Assembly: GCA_004296145.1 (NCBI GenBank)
Contig: SEBM01000099.1
Coordinates: forward strand, 1 to 10,236
From: Flavobacterium sp.
GTDB lineage: Bacteria; Bacteroidota; Bacteroidia; Flavobacteriales; Flavobacteriaceae
Direction: 5' to 3'
DNA: 10,236 nucleotides
Shown here: positions 1-6,699 of the stretch, piece after piece
Position numbering within the stretch: the stretch's first letter is position 1
Layout of the letters: each line of letters opens with the position of its first letter
Notes under the pieces: model-generated
What the model saw: only the letters and a program-made list of their open reading frames with translations
Databases searched by the model: none
Told to the model about the DNA's origin: nothing
Program-made: the position numbers and the translations under genes

Positions 1-31
1 TGCTATAATAACTTCTTTTACAACAGAAAAC

Positions 32-613
32 ATGAATACGTCCGAATTTATATTAGATAAAGTTGCTCCTCTATTTAACAAACAAGGTTATGTTGGTACT
101 AGTTTGACCGATATCACAAAAGCAACTGGACTTACAAAAGGTGCTATTTACTGCAATTTTACCAATAAGGAAGATTTGGCGTTAAAAGCATTTCAGCAAA
201 ATATAGATTTGGCAATTCTTCCTCTGTTTAAATTGGTTGCTGCTACAAAAGGAAGTATCAATAAACTGCAGGCCATTACAAATTACCAACGCAATTATTA
301 TAATTTGGTAAAAGACATGGGCGGATGTCCGATGTTACGCGCCGGAGTCGATACAAAATTTATAAATCCGTTATTGTTTAAAGCGGCTCAGCATTTATCA
401 CAAAAATTTACAATTGGTCTGACCAACATTATTAGTGACGGAATTCAAAACAACGAAATCAAAAAAGATGTTGATGCTGTTAAACAGGCCAAAATCATTT
501 TATCATTGATTGAAGGCGGCTCGTTACTTGCTTTTACACATAATGATGAATCGTATATCACTGCCAATATGGATTTTGTTGATGAAATTATAATTGGCCT
601 TATACGGCAATAA
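32..613 (+). CDS. TetR/AcrR family transcriptional repressor
   Basis: A 193-residue one-component DNA-binding regulator. The N-terminal TetR helix-turn-helix spans about residues 5-50: the APLFNKQGY helix, then GTSLTDITKATGLTKGAIY and the NF..KEDL cap that are hallmarks of the family. The C-terminal helical ligand-binding half carries a GGCP motif (97-100), seen in TetR proteins related to LmrA/YxaF or AcrR; the ligand cannot be read from sequence. The length is normal. ATG 32 is chosen because it places the family N-terminus (MNTSEFIL) correctly, but the frame stays open to the left edge of the window, so an earlier start cannot be excluded. No Shine-Dalgarno is visible, which is usual in Bacteroidetes. 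The acyl-CoA thioesterase gene lies 54 bp downstream on the same strand with a palindrome between them, so control of that gene, and possibly response to an acyl or aromatic compound, is inferred. The family call is firm; the target is a guess. Confidence 0.93.
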   Translation: MNTSEFILDKVAPLFNKQGYVGTSLTDITKATGLTKGAIYCNFTNKEDLALKAFQQNIDLAILPLFKLVAATKGSINKLQAITNYQRNYYNLVKDMGGCPMLRAGVDTKFINPLLFKAAQHLSQKFTIGLTNIISDGIQNNEIKKDVDAVKQAKIILSLIEGGSLLAFTHNDESYITANMDFVDEIIIGLIRQ

Positions 614-629
614 AAAAAATTTAACTTTT

Positions 630-649
630 CAGATACCGATTGGTATTTG
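630..649. promoter_or_regulatory. Candidate TetR-type operator (interrupted palindrome)
   Basis: The gap between the TetR gene and the thioesterase gene contains ATACC-GATT-GGTAT (633-646), a perfect 5-bp inverted repeat around GATT. After one mismatch it continues as CA/TG, giving 7 of 8 paired positions over 20 bp. The length and the ACCGATTGGT core resemble sites bound by TetR-family dimers. It ends 18 bp before the thioesterase start, where a bound repressor would block transcription. Binding is inferred; a weak hairpin is the alternative. Confidence 0.4.
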
Positions 650-667
650 ATGTAAATATTAAAAAAA

Positions 668-1165
668 ATGGAAAAAGTATTAAAGACAAAAAGAAAAATC
701 AGGTTTCAGGATTGCGATCCGTTCAATCATTTGAATAACTCTAAGTATTTGGAATATTTTCTGAATGCGCGTGAGGATCAGATTGCAGAGAATTATGACC
801 TTGATATTTTTGAATACATGAAGAAAACAGGATTAAGCTGGGTTGTAGCTTCTAATCAGATTAGTTATATCAAACCTGCTTTTACGATGGAAACTGTGAT
901 TATGGAATCACAACTGATTCAGTATACGGATAATCTTTTGCTGGTTGAAATGAAAATGTGGAATGAAAACGAAACAGAATTAAAGGCAATTCTATGGATT
1001 AAATTTATTCACTACAACATTCAGGCAAAGAAAACAGCCAGTCATTCTGAAGATTTAATGTCGCTTTTTCAATCGGTTGTGCTTCCTGTTGAGCAACCTG
1101 TTTTTGAAAAAAGATTTATAGAAATTATCCAGCAATTCAAAGAATCGAAGCTAAAAGAGGCTTAA
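668..1165 (+). CDS. Acyl-CoA thioesterase, 4HBT hot-dog family
   Basis: A 165-residue cytoplasmic protein expected to hydrolyse an acyl-CoA thioester to free acid and CoA. Residues 10-31 carry the classic N-terminal 4HBT signature, IRFQDCDPFNHLNNSKYLEY. The Asp at 17 sits where the 4-hydroxybenzoyl-CoA thioesterase nucleophile/base lies, and H21-L-N-N follows as in the GH.NN helix start. The QISYIKPA strand (64-71) and the later strands around LLLVEMKMW and ILWIKFIHY complete a single hot-dog domain. The C-terminus after about residue 125 is a slightly longer helical tail than in minimal family members. No signal peptide is present. The start ATG follows an A-rich stretch without Shine-Dalgarno. 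It lies behind the TetR gene and may share its transcript. Substrate (short, medium or aromatic acyl) cannot be told from the sequence. Confidence 0.88.
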   Translation: MEKVLKTKRKIRFQDCDPFNHLNNSKYLEYFLNAREDQIAENYDLDIFEYMKKTGLSWVVASNQISYIKPAFTMETVIMESQLIQYTDNLLLVEMKMWNENETELKAILWIKFIHYNIQAKKTASHSEDLMSLFQSVVLPVEQPVFEKRFIEIIQQFKESKLKEA

Positions 1166-1271
1166 TAAAACGCGAAATTATTCTACTATTTTCATATATA
1201 AGAATTTTAACACATGTGAATTATGTAACTAAAGTGGCTTTTAGATATAAAATTATGATAATCAGCACATT

Positions 1272-1279
1272 TACATTTG
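1272..1279 (+). promoter_or_regulatory. Bacteroidetes -7 promoter element TACATTTG
   Basis: TACATTTG is an exact match to the Bacteroidetes -7 consensus TAnnTTTG and lies 64 bp before the ATG of the small acidic protein gene. The expected -33 TTG is not clear at 17-23 bp upstream, so the promoter rests on the -7 element and on its place in a 178-bp gap between genes. Transcription would begin near 1286, giving a leader of roughly 58 nt. Confidence 0.45.
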
Positions 1280-1343
1280 CTACATAAACATTGAATGTTT
1301 TAAAAGCCCTCTTTACAAACAAACTAAACTTAAAAAATATATT

Positions 1344-1565
1344 ATGACATTAGCAGAAACAAATAATCACCGTTACGAAGACCAATTTTTTCAATTTGAT
1401 CAAATGCAGTATGAAGTTCGTTATAATGTATCGAAACCAGATCATTCAATAACAGAAAATGCTGAACCAGATTATGGTGACGATTTGAAAGTTGACGAAT
1501 CAGATGATGCAAACTTCGGAAACGAGAAATTCGATCAGGAATCTAATGAGGATTCTGCGGAATAA
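1344..1565 (+). CDS. Small acidic protein of unknown function (73 aa)
   Basis: I do not recognise a family. The 73-residue product is highly acidic: 21 Asp/Glu against 5 Lys/Arg. The N-terminal third is aromatic and Gln-rich (YEDQFFQFDQMQYEVRY, residues 11-27) and could form a short amphipathic strand or helix. The rest is low-complexity, D/E/N-rich and probably disordered. There is no signal peptide, membrane segment or cysteine. It is judged real because it fills the gap with a candidate TAnnTTTG promoter upstream, a strong intrinsic terminator downstream, and no competing frame. It is therefore a single-gene unit. The acidic disordered tail could suggest a chaperone-like, nucleic-acid-mimic or protein-binding role, but nothing here decides between them. 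A second 73-residue acidic protein lies at 9304-9525 without obvious sequence similarity. Confidence 0.7.
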   Translation: MTLAETNNHRYEDQFFQFDQMQYEVRYNVSKPDHSITENAEPDYGDDLKVDESDDANFGNEKFDQESNEDSAE

Positions 1566-1584
1566 AATTTATACACTAGCCTTT

Positions 1585-1633
1585 TAAATCATAAAGCTGT
1601 CTGAAAATGATGGTTTTATGATTTATTTTTTTT
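1585..1633 (+). terminator. Intrinsic terminator of the small acidic protein gene
   Basis: A perfect 11-bp inverted repeat (TAAATCATAAA at 1585-1595, TTTATGATTTA at 1615-1625) with a 19-nt loop is followed by eight T residues on the plus strand. It starts 20 bp after the stop of the small acidic gene. The 3' arm and T-tract lie inside the last codons of the convergent S41 peptidase gene. On the minus strand the stem is followed only by AAAG, so it should terminate chiefly in the plus direction. Confidence 0.75.
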
Positions 1634-3418
1634 TGAAATCATTGTTTTTACAAATTCCATTTCGGTGTCAACGCCAGAAAAATAATCTTCAATTGAAGGC
1701 TGAACTTCAAAATCGGGCAATACTCCCCTTCCGAACGGAATTGTAATGTCTTTTTTGGGTTCTATGACAAATTTACATAGCGGAATCCTTCCGTTAATTT
1801 TTGAATTGGGAAGCGTAAAACTCAGAAAACTTCCACTTGAATTTCCATAGTAGCCCCCACCGGTTTCTTCACCAATAAACGTTGCCTTTGTATTGTTTTT
1901 GGCAAGAGCCGCAAACTCAGAACCACCGGAAAAAGTAAGTCCGCTGATCAGAATATAAACATTTCCTTTGAAGTTTTTTGCATTAGGATTTTGTCCCGCA
2001 TAATGTCCTTCCATATTCAAATATCTGCCATCATTGGTACGATAAAAATCTTCCTGCAATTCTTTTATCAGATTCTCTTTCTGATTCACATAGTTGGTAT
2101 ATTCCAAAAATGAATAGGTAAACCCCGGAATTTCGACATATTTGTATTTTTTATATTCCTGATTTATAAGGAATGATAAAAATTGATCTTCCATTCCCTG
2201 TTCTCCTCCTTCATTTTTTCGGATATCGATAATGAGATTTTTGATTTTTTTATCTGAAATGGTATCAAATGCTTTTTCGAGAAAAGTCTGAAAACCTTGT
2301 CTTTTATCGTCATAACTGCCAAGACTAAACGTATTTACTGTAATAACGGCTGTTGAGGTTTTGAGATCAATTGAAAAATCTGATGCTTTCTCATACGTGT
2401 AATTCGGAATTGATTTTACAATTTCAGCATTGAGTTTTGTGAAATCTTTTGAGTTGTAAGCAGGAACATTATCGTATACTATTTTCTCTCCATTTTTTGG
2501 ATTGGTCAATTCCAATTTAAATGTTTTTGATTCAGGAAAATAACGCGCATAATATTTAGAAAAGGATTCTTCTACCCAACGGTATTTACTAGTGATATTA
2601 AATCCGTCTGCAGGCTCTATGTCGAGCATTTTTTGCATTATGCTCTCTATGCCTTCACCGTTTATTTTAGATAACAACAAACCCTTTAATTTGAATCCCG
2701 GTAAATCATTGATTACGTATACCTTTTTATCCAAAACCTTAATTCCGATTGGTATGTATGTTCCGTTTTGTCTTAAATACGCAATGGTTTCATCTGAAAT
2801 CTTAATATTAGAATGTCCTTCTTTAGTAAAAGCGACAACCGGCGCAAGAATCCTGTAAAATTCCAAAGCATTCATTGGTGCCGTTATTTTATTTTTCTGA
2901 AGGTTGCAAATGCTGTCAAATTGCACTTTTGTATTGTACCAAAGTCCTATTCTGGTTTCGTAATAGGCATTTTGAAGTAAATTAAAATCGGTCAAAAGAT
3001 CTTTTACCGGAATCTTTTTGAGGGTTTTAGAAACTTTTTGAATCTCAATATCATATTTTCCAACTGGTGAATTTGTTTTTTCATCAAGAGGTTTAACGCT
3101 GATTCTATATTGTCCTGCCGTTTCGGGAGAAAACAATATTTTTTCGGGACCAAACATGCCGTTTGGCGAATCTACTTCTGCTTTGACTTTTCCTTCGCTG
3201 TCTATCACAGAAACTACCAGATCAATTCCTTCCTGAATTACGTTTATGGTATAATAAGTGTTTTGTTCCAGTTTGATTTCAAAGGAATGTTCTTCATTTT
3301 GCCTGATTTCCAAATCATTGATAAGATGATTTAATTTTAATGTTTGAGATCTTTTTGATTGCGCTGTTACTGAAGTACAAAAGCAAAATGCCAAAAGTAC
3401 AAAGAAGAAATTTTTCAT
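1616..3418 (-). CDS. Secreted S41 family (C-terminal-processing-like) serine peptidase
   Basis: A 600-residue exported peptidase. Residues 1-19 form a signal peptide (MKNFFFVLLAFCFCTSVTA, cut before Q20). Residues about 30-128 look like a beta-rich pre-peptidase (PPC-like) domain ending in GQYRISVKPL...GKYDIEIQ. A helical S41 N-terminal region follows, with the GH motif in FTKEGHSNI (197-205). The S41 catalytic core runs from about 355 to 580: TAVITVNTF, the NLIIDIRKNEGG strand-loop (394-405), ISGLTFSGGSEFAALA (491-506) with the probable nucleophile Ser497, the GEETGGG turn (516-522), and the late FGRGVLPDFEV segment near 562-572. No classic PDZ domain is obvious. It probably acts in the periplasm or outside the cell on unfolded or tail-exposed proteins; the substrate is unknown. 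It lies 80 bp downstream of the AraC-type regulator on the same strand, with its own -7 element, so it may be that regulator's target. Confidence 0.9.
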   Translation of the reverse strand: MKNFFFVLLAFCFCTSVTAQSKRSQTLKLNHLINDLEIRQNEEHSFEIKLEQNTYYTINVIQEGIDLVVSVIDSEGKVKAEVDSPNGMFGPEKILFSPETAGQYRISVKPLDEKTNSPVGKYDIEIQKVSKTLKKIPVKDLLTDFNLLQNAYYETRIGLWYNTKVQFDSICNLQKNKITAPMNALEFYRILAPVVAFTKEGHSNIKISDETIAYLRQNGTYIPIGIKVLDKKVYVINDLPGFKLKGLLLSKINGEGIESIMQKMLDIEPADGFNITSKYRWVEESFSKYYARYFPESKTFKLELTNPKNGEKIVYDNVPAYNSKDFTKLNAEIVKSIPNYTYEKASDFSIDLKTSTAVITVNTFSLGSYDDKRQGFQTFLEKAFDTISDKKIKNLIIDIRKNEGGEQGMEDQFLSFLINQEYKKYKYVEIPGFTYSFLEYTNYVNQKENLIKELQEDFYRTNDGRYLNMEGHYAGQNPNAKNFKGNVYILISGLTFSGGSEFAALAKNNTKATFIGEETGGGYYGNSSGSFLSFTLPNSKINGRIPLCKFVIEPKKDITIPFGRGVLPDFEVQPSIEDYFSGVDTEMEFVKTMISKKNKS

Positions 3419-3440
3419 TATATATCAGATTAGAATCAAT

Positions 3441-3448
3441 CAAAAATA
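3441..3448 (-). promoter_or_regulatory. Bacteroidetes -7 promoter element TATTTTTG for the S41 peptidase
   Basis: On the minus strand TATTTTTG is an exact TAnnTTTG match, 22 bp before the peptidase ATG. A TTG lies only 11 bp upstream of it, closer than the usual 17-23 bp, so the -33 box is uncertain and an activator may be needed. The palindrome cluster at 3460-3489 lies just upstream, where an activator such as the AraC protein could bind. Confidence 0.45.
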
Positions 3449-3459
3449 CAATGATTTAA

Positions 3460-3489
3460 CAATAAGCTATTGTACAATATTGCAATTGC
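3460..3489. repeat. Cluster of overlapping CAAT/ATTG palindromes
   Basis: Four inverted repeats overlap within 30 bp: CAATA-AGC-TATTG (3460-3472), TTGTACAA (3470-3477), CAATATTG (3475-3482) and GCAATTGC (3482-3489). They fill the space between the AraC stop and the S41 peptidase -7 element. They could be a regulator binding region upstream of the peptidase promoter or a weak structured 3' end of the araC-type transcript. No T-tract follows on the minus strand to make a convincing terminator. Confidence 0.4.
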
Positions 3490-3498
3490 TTTCTGTAG

Positions 3499-4266
3499 TT
3501 ATGAAATTTTGTATTGCAATGGTGTTACACCTGTGAATTCTTTAAACTTTTTGCAAAAGTGTGCGGTATCATAAAATCCGGTTTCTATAGCGACATCCAA
3601 CAAATCAAAACCATCGTTGAGCAGGATTTTTGATTTTTCGATACGTTTTAAAATAACATAATTGTTGGGCGTTAATCCGGTTTCGTGTTTAAAAAGTCGT
3701 AGAAATTTATATTTATCCATTCCGAAGCTTTTTGCTGAAACTTCCAACGAAAATTTCTCGGTAATCTGATCGTCCAGAAATCTTGTAAGTAAGCTTATTT
3801 CCTGATGCTTAAATTGTTGATTCTTTCCATAATTAATAATAAGCCTTTCAAGCAATTGCACTAATTTTTTCTCGACATCAGCCTTATTTTCAAAGTTTTG
3901 AGATAAAGCATAAAACTCTTTAAAAATCTCCTGGTTATAAATTATTTTTTCTTCAAAAAAAACAGCCTGGTTTTTATTGATTGTTTTCATTACATCCGGC
4001 GCAACGTAGAATGTAAAAAAGGAATTTCCGGTTTTCTCATCGCAAGGTGTTGCGTGCACTTCAAACGGATTTGTAATAGACAACGTTCCTGCGGGCGCGT
4101 GCAGGCATTTATCAATAAGTTTGGTGTCGAATGTATGTTTTAAAATCAAAGCAATATTGAAGGTATCATGACTGTGATACGGAAAACTGACGGTATTATT
4201 TTGGGCGTTGAGCAACTCAAGACCGTCCAGAATGGGAATTTTATGATATGTATTTATATTTTTCAC
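3499..4266 (-). CDS. AraC family transcriptional regulator with N-terminal cupin domain
   Basis: A 255-residue one-component regulator. The N-terminal half is a cupin-type AraC sensing domain: PYHSHDTFNIALIL (29-42), PAGTLSITNPFEVHATP (58-74), then strands ending near residue 90. The C-terminal AraC/XylS DNA-binding region (about 155-253) has two helix-turn-helices: SLEVSAKSFGMDKYKFLRLF (173-192) with the linker GLTPNNYVILKRIEKSKILL, and LLDVAIETGFYDTAHFCKKF (222-241) followed by the family signature GVTPLQYK (246-253). The start is GTG: an in-frame TAA lies two codons upstream, and no in-frame ATG occurs before residue 93, inside the sensing domain. AAGGAG directly abuts the GTG, an unusual spacing. 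It sits upstream of the S41 peptidase on the same strand, a plausible target. The ligand is unknown. Confidence 0.92.
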   Translation of the reverse strand: MKNINTYHKIPILDGLELLNAQNNTVSFPYHSHDTFNIALILKHTFDTKLIDKCLHAPAGTLSITNPFEVHATPCDEKTGNSFFTFYVAPDVMKTINKNQAVFFEEKIIYNQEIFKEFYALSQNFENKADVEKKLVQLLERLIINYGKNQQFKHQEISLLTRFLDDQITEKFSLEVSAKSFGMDKYKFLRLFKHETGLTPNNYVILKRIEKSKILLNDGFDLLDVAIETGFYDTAHFCKKFKEFTGVTPLQYKIS

Positions 4267-4349
4267 TCCTTAATCATGATTTACCATTTGACGAAAAATC
4301 TGTAATTTACAAAATATACAATTCTGTTAACCAAATCATTAGAAAATTT

Positions 4350-4386
4350 AAAAAAAAATAAAATCAAATTAGTTTATGTTTGATTT
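4350..4386 (-). terminator. Intrinsic terminator of the kinase/LytTR operon
   Basis: On the minus strand AAATCAAA (4386-4379) pairs perfectly with TTTGATTT (4368-4361) around a 10-nt loop, followed by TA and nine T residues (4358-4350). The stem includes the last codons and the TGA stop of the response regulator, so the signal is built into the gene's 3' end. The arms are AT-rich and only 8 bp, so the strength is uncertain. Confidence 0.6.
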
Positions 4387-5059
4387 CTTTATATTTTAAT
4401 CGGCCAACCGGCAAAATTTCTCCATTTTTAAGTAACATGCTGTATTTACCGCCGGCTTCTACAACAAGTTTATCGGCCTCGTTCCAACACAAAATATACG
4501 ATTTGTGTATTCGCTCAAATGTTGGCGGAAGCAGTTTTTCTAAAGATTCCAAAGATTTATCATGAAGTTCTATTCGTCCGTCAGATAAATGTAATTCGGT
4601 ATAAATCCCTGCACCTTTAATATATCTGATTTCTTTGATACCAATCAATTTTATCGTTTTTCCTTTTTTTACGGCTAAATATTGAATATCGCCCGCCGGC
4701 TGTTTTCCGGGCGTTGTAAAACGTGTAAAAGCCTGTGCCAATCTGTTTTCATCAAATGGTTTCGGAACAAAATCCAAAACGCCATAAGAAAATGCCGTAA
4801 TCGCTTTATCTGTATATGCCGAAATAATAATGGTTTGAAATGATCTGGCAACGAAAATCTGAAGAATCTCAAATCCGTCTTCTCCATTCAGGTTCAAATC
4901 CAGCAAAAGAAGATCAATTGAATTATTTTCTATTGCGTGTTGTCCGTTTTCAAGAGAATCGCAAACTAATATCTCCAAATCTTTATCAAAAAAATCACGC
5001 GTCATTCTTTCGATACGTTTGGCAATACGCGCTTCATCTTCTATAATCAGAATTTTCAT
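4364..5059 (-). CDS. LytTR-family DNA-binding response regulator
   Basis: A 231-residue response regulator. The receiver domain (1 to about 112) has the acidic pair E7-D8, the phospho-acceptor Asp54 in LLLLDLNLNGEDG, the switch Ser80 in IIISAYTD, and Lys100 in the VPKPFD turn. A short linker leads to a LytTR DNA-binding domain (about 125-229), recognised by ERIHKSYIL (182-190) and the LPVGRLKYKEIK ending (216-227). LytTR domains bind pairs of short direct repeats through inserted beta strands. The ATG overlaps the TGA of the upstream kinase gene in an ATGA, so the two are translationally coupled and the kinase is the expected phosphodonor. Targets are not shown by the sequence; the divergent outer-membrane receptor gene beyond the kinase is the nearest candidate. 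All receiver residues needed for phosphorylation are present. Confidence 0.95.
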   Translation of the reverse strand: MKILIIEDEARIAKRIERMTRDFFDKDLEILVCDSLENGQHAIENNSIDLLLLDLNLNGEDGFEILQIFVARSFQTIIISAYTDKAITAFSYGVLDFVPKPFDENRLAQAFTRFTTPGKQPAGDIQYLAVKKGKTIKLIGIKEIRYIKGAGIYTELHLSDGRIELHDKSLESLEKLLPPTFERIHKSYILCWNEADKLVVEAGGKYSMLLKNGEILPVGRLKYKEIKHKLI

Positions 5060-6699
5060 TTTTTGTCAAAAATTTTAATAGTTGTCATCCAGCCATTTTC
5101 TACTGCATAAGATTCAAAATCCCAATTAGTACCATAACTTTCGTTTAATCTGGCTTTGATGTATTTAAAACCAGTTCCTTTTCCGCTGCTTTTCTTTGTT
5201 TTTCTGTTTTCTGCTAAAGTGAGCAAGTCATATTGTTTGAAATTTTTATGCTTAGCAAAACTCAGCCGGAAACAGATACAGCCTTCCGCAGGCGAAAAAC
5301 TATGCGTGATTCCGTTTTCTACAATAGTGTGAATAATGGCGGGCGGAATTTCTTCATTTTCATCGATTCCGTCTTCCTCCCATTCATAACATACTTCTTT
5401 ACGAAAAGACATTACTTCGAGATGCTTTCTGCAAAGTTCAATTTCCTGTCGGATCGGAATTAGTGTGTCTTCTGAAATATCATTCATAATATCAAATTCG
5501 TCTGCCAGCGCACGAATAAATACTACGCCTTCTTTTGGTGATTCTTCAATCCAGTCTATTAAAGAAGTTAAGGTATTACGAAGAAAATGAGGCTGAATGT
5601 TTTTCTTCACCAATTGCAGCTGCAGCCTTGATGATAATAGTAAAGATGCATTGTGCGCTTCTTCAATTGCTTTGGCTCTTATGGTGTGCAGGTAAAGCAT
5701 GCAGAGTACTAAAATTGTAAAAGCAATATATAACCCAAAATCATAATACATAAAGTAATTGACGGCTACGCCAGCAAGCAAACCAACAGTAACAATAAGT
5801 CCTCCTTTTATTTTTCTAAAGACAGCATCAAAAGCAATAATAATAGAAAAGAAACGGGCAGCAATAGTCAGATAAGCCGCAGAAATATCATAATGACCGT
5901 AATAATAAAAATTGACGGCCATAAGCGTGAGCAATAAAAGGAATAAAAACAGTCTTTTTCTTTTAAAGTCAAATTGCAGCATAAAATACCAGGGAACCAA
6001 CATTGAAATTGCAAAAGTCAGCCAGCCGATAATTTTTAATCGGACATAAAACTGTGTATACGGAATAGTGACATAAAACTTTATATATTCCATAATCAGT
6101 AAACTAAAAAAAAGAAAACAGATTATGCCAAACAACAATACCGTGACTTCGCGTCGACTGCTGTTGATGTACATAAAAAAATAATAAATCGCAGCAATAA
6201 GAAAAGCTCCCGCCATGAGATTCATAAAAGACGTAGTAATGAGTGGCCAGCGAAGAAGTCTCAAATAACTATTTGGTTTCGCATCAATGCCCCTTTGCTC
6301 CTCCCGAAGCTGGGCTTGTGACCCAATGACAACGACAGTATGATTACCAAGTTTTGCTAATTTTTCGGGAATCTCATAATACGTTGTTTCGGTTCCCGGT
6401 ATTTCGGTTTTACCGGCAGTGGCAATTTGCCCGTTTGTTCCTAAAAAAACGCCATCCCAATACACATCAAAAGCACCAAAACCATTAATTTGAACACCTA
6501 ATGGTTCAGAATGGTTTCGTTTAAGGAGTTTTATATTTGTCTTAAATTTAAAATCAGGCGAATTTGATTTCACAGGATAATCCTTCCACGGTCCGTTTCC
6601 GTTTTTGTACAACGGATTAGATTCTGTGTAGTCTGTTTCGTTTTGACATGACGTAAACAAAAGCGATAAAAAAGCGATAAAAAATATAAAACGATGCAT
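5056..6699 (-). CDS. 7TM sensor histidine kinase, LytS/His_kinase type
   Basis: A membrane sensor kinase, 547 residues from the ATG at 6699 (an upstream ATG at 6738 would give 560). The 6699 start is preferred because it begins MHRFIFFIAFLSLLFTSC, a compact lipoprotein-like signal with a lipobox ending at Cys18. An extracytoplasmic beta-rich domain follows (about 30-150; VYWDGVFLGTNGQI resembles 7TMR-DISM extracellular modules). About seven hydrophobic segments lie between residues 152 and 340, then a short coiled linker. The His_kinase domain has NIQPHFLRNTLTSL with the phospho-acceptor His371, the N-box IVENGITHS (Asn462), and a glycine-rich GKGTGFKYIKARL near 506-518. The usual NPHFLFN is here QPHFLRN, and the DNG-type motif is replaced by AENRK, common drift in this family. 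It overlaps the response regulator gene by 4 bp, forming a two-component system. The signal sensed is unknown. Confidence 0.9.
   Translation of the reverse strand: MHRFIFFIAFLSLLFTSCQNETDYTESNPLYKNGNGPWKDYPVKSNSPDFKFKTNIKLLKRNHSEPLGVQINGFGAFDVYWDGVFLGTNGQIATAGKTEIPGTETTYYEIPEKLAKLGNHTVVVIGSQAQLREEQRGIDAKPNSYLRLLRWPLITTSFMNLMAGAFLIAAIYYFFMYINSSRREVTVLLFGIICFLFFSLLIMEYIKFYVTIPYTQFYVRLKIIGWLTFAISMLVPWYFMLQFDFKRKRLFLFLLLLTLMAVNFYYYGHYDISAAYLTIAARFFSIIIAFDAVFRKIKGGLIVTVGLLAGVAVNYFMYYDFGLYIAFTILVLCMLYLHTIRAKAIEEAHNASLLLSSRLQLQLVKKNIQPHFLRNTLTSLIDWIEESPKEGVVFIRALADEFDIMNDISEDTLIPIRQEIELCRKHLEVMSFRKEVCYEWEEDGIDENEEIPPAIIHTIVENGITHSFSPAEGCICFRLSFAKHKNFKQYDLLTLAENRKTKKSSGKGTGFKYIKARLNESYGTNWDFESYAVENGWMTTIKIFDKK

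Noticed and set aside
1211..1218. CACATGTG palindrome between the thioesterase and the small acidic gene
   Set aside because: An isolated 8-bp palindrome with non-symmetrical flanks, over 50 bp upstream of the -7 element; could be chance.
2744..2754. CCGATTGGTAT inside the S41 peptidase gene repeats part of the candidate TetR operator at 636-646
   Set aside because: It is only half of the palindrome, lies within coding sequence for YIPIGIK, and has no matching left arm; best explained as chance.
4310..4334. Possible promoter for the AraC-type gene (minus-strand TATATTTTG with upstream TTG)
   Set aside because: The -7 match needs an extra base and the TTG is only 13 bp away, short of the 17-23 bp usual in Bacteroidetes, so it was not annotated.
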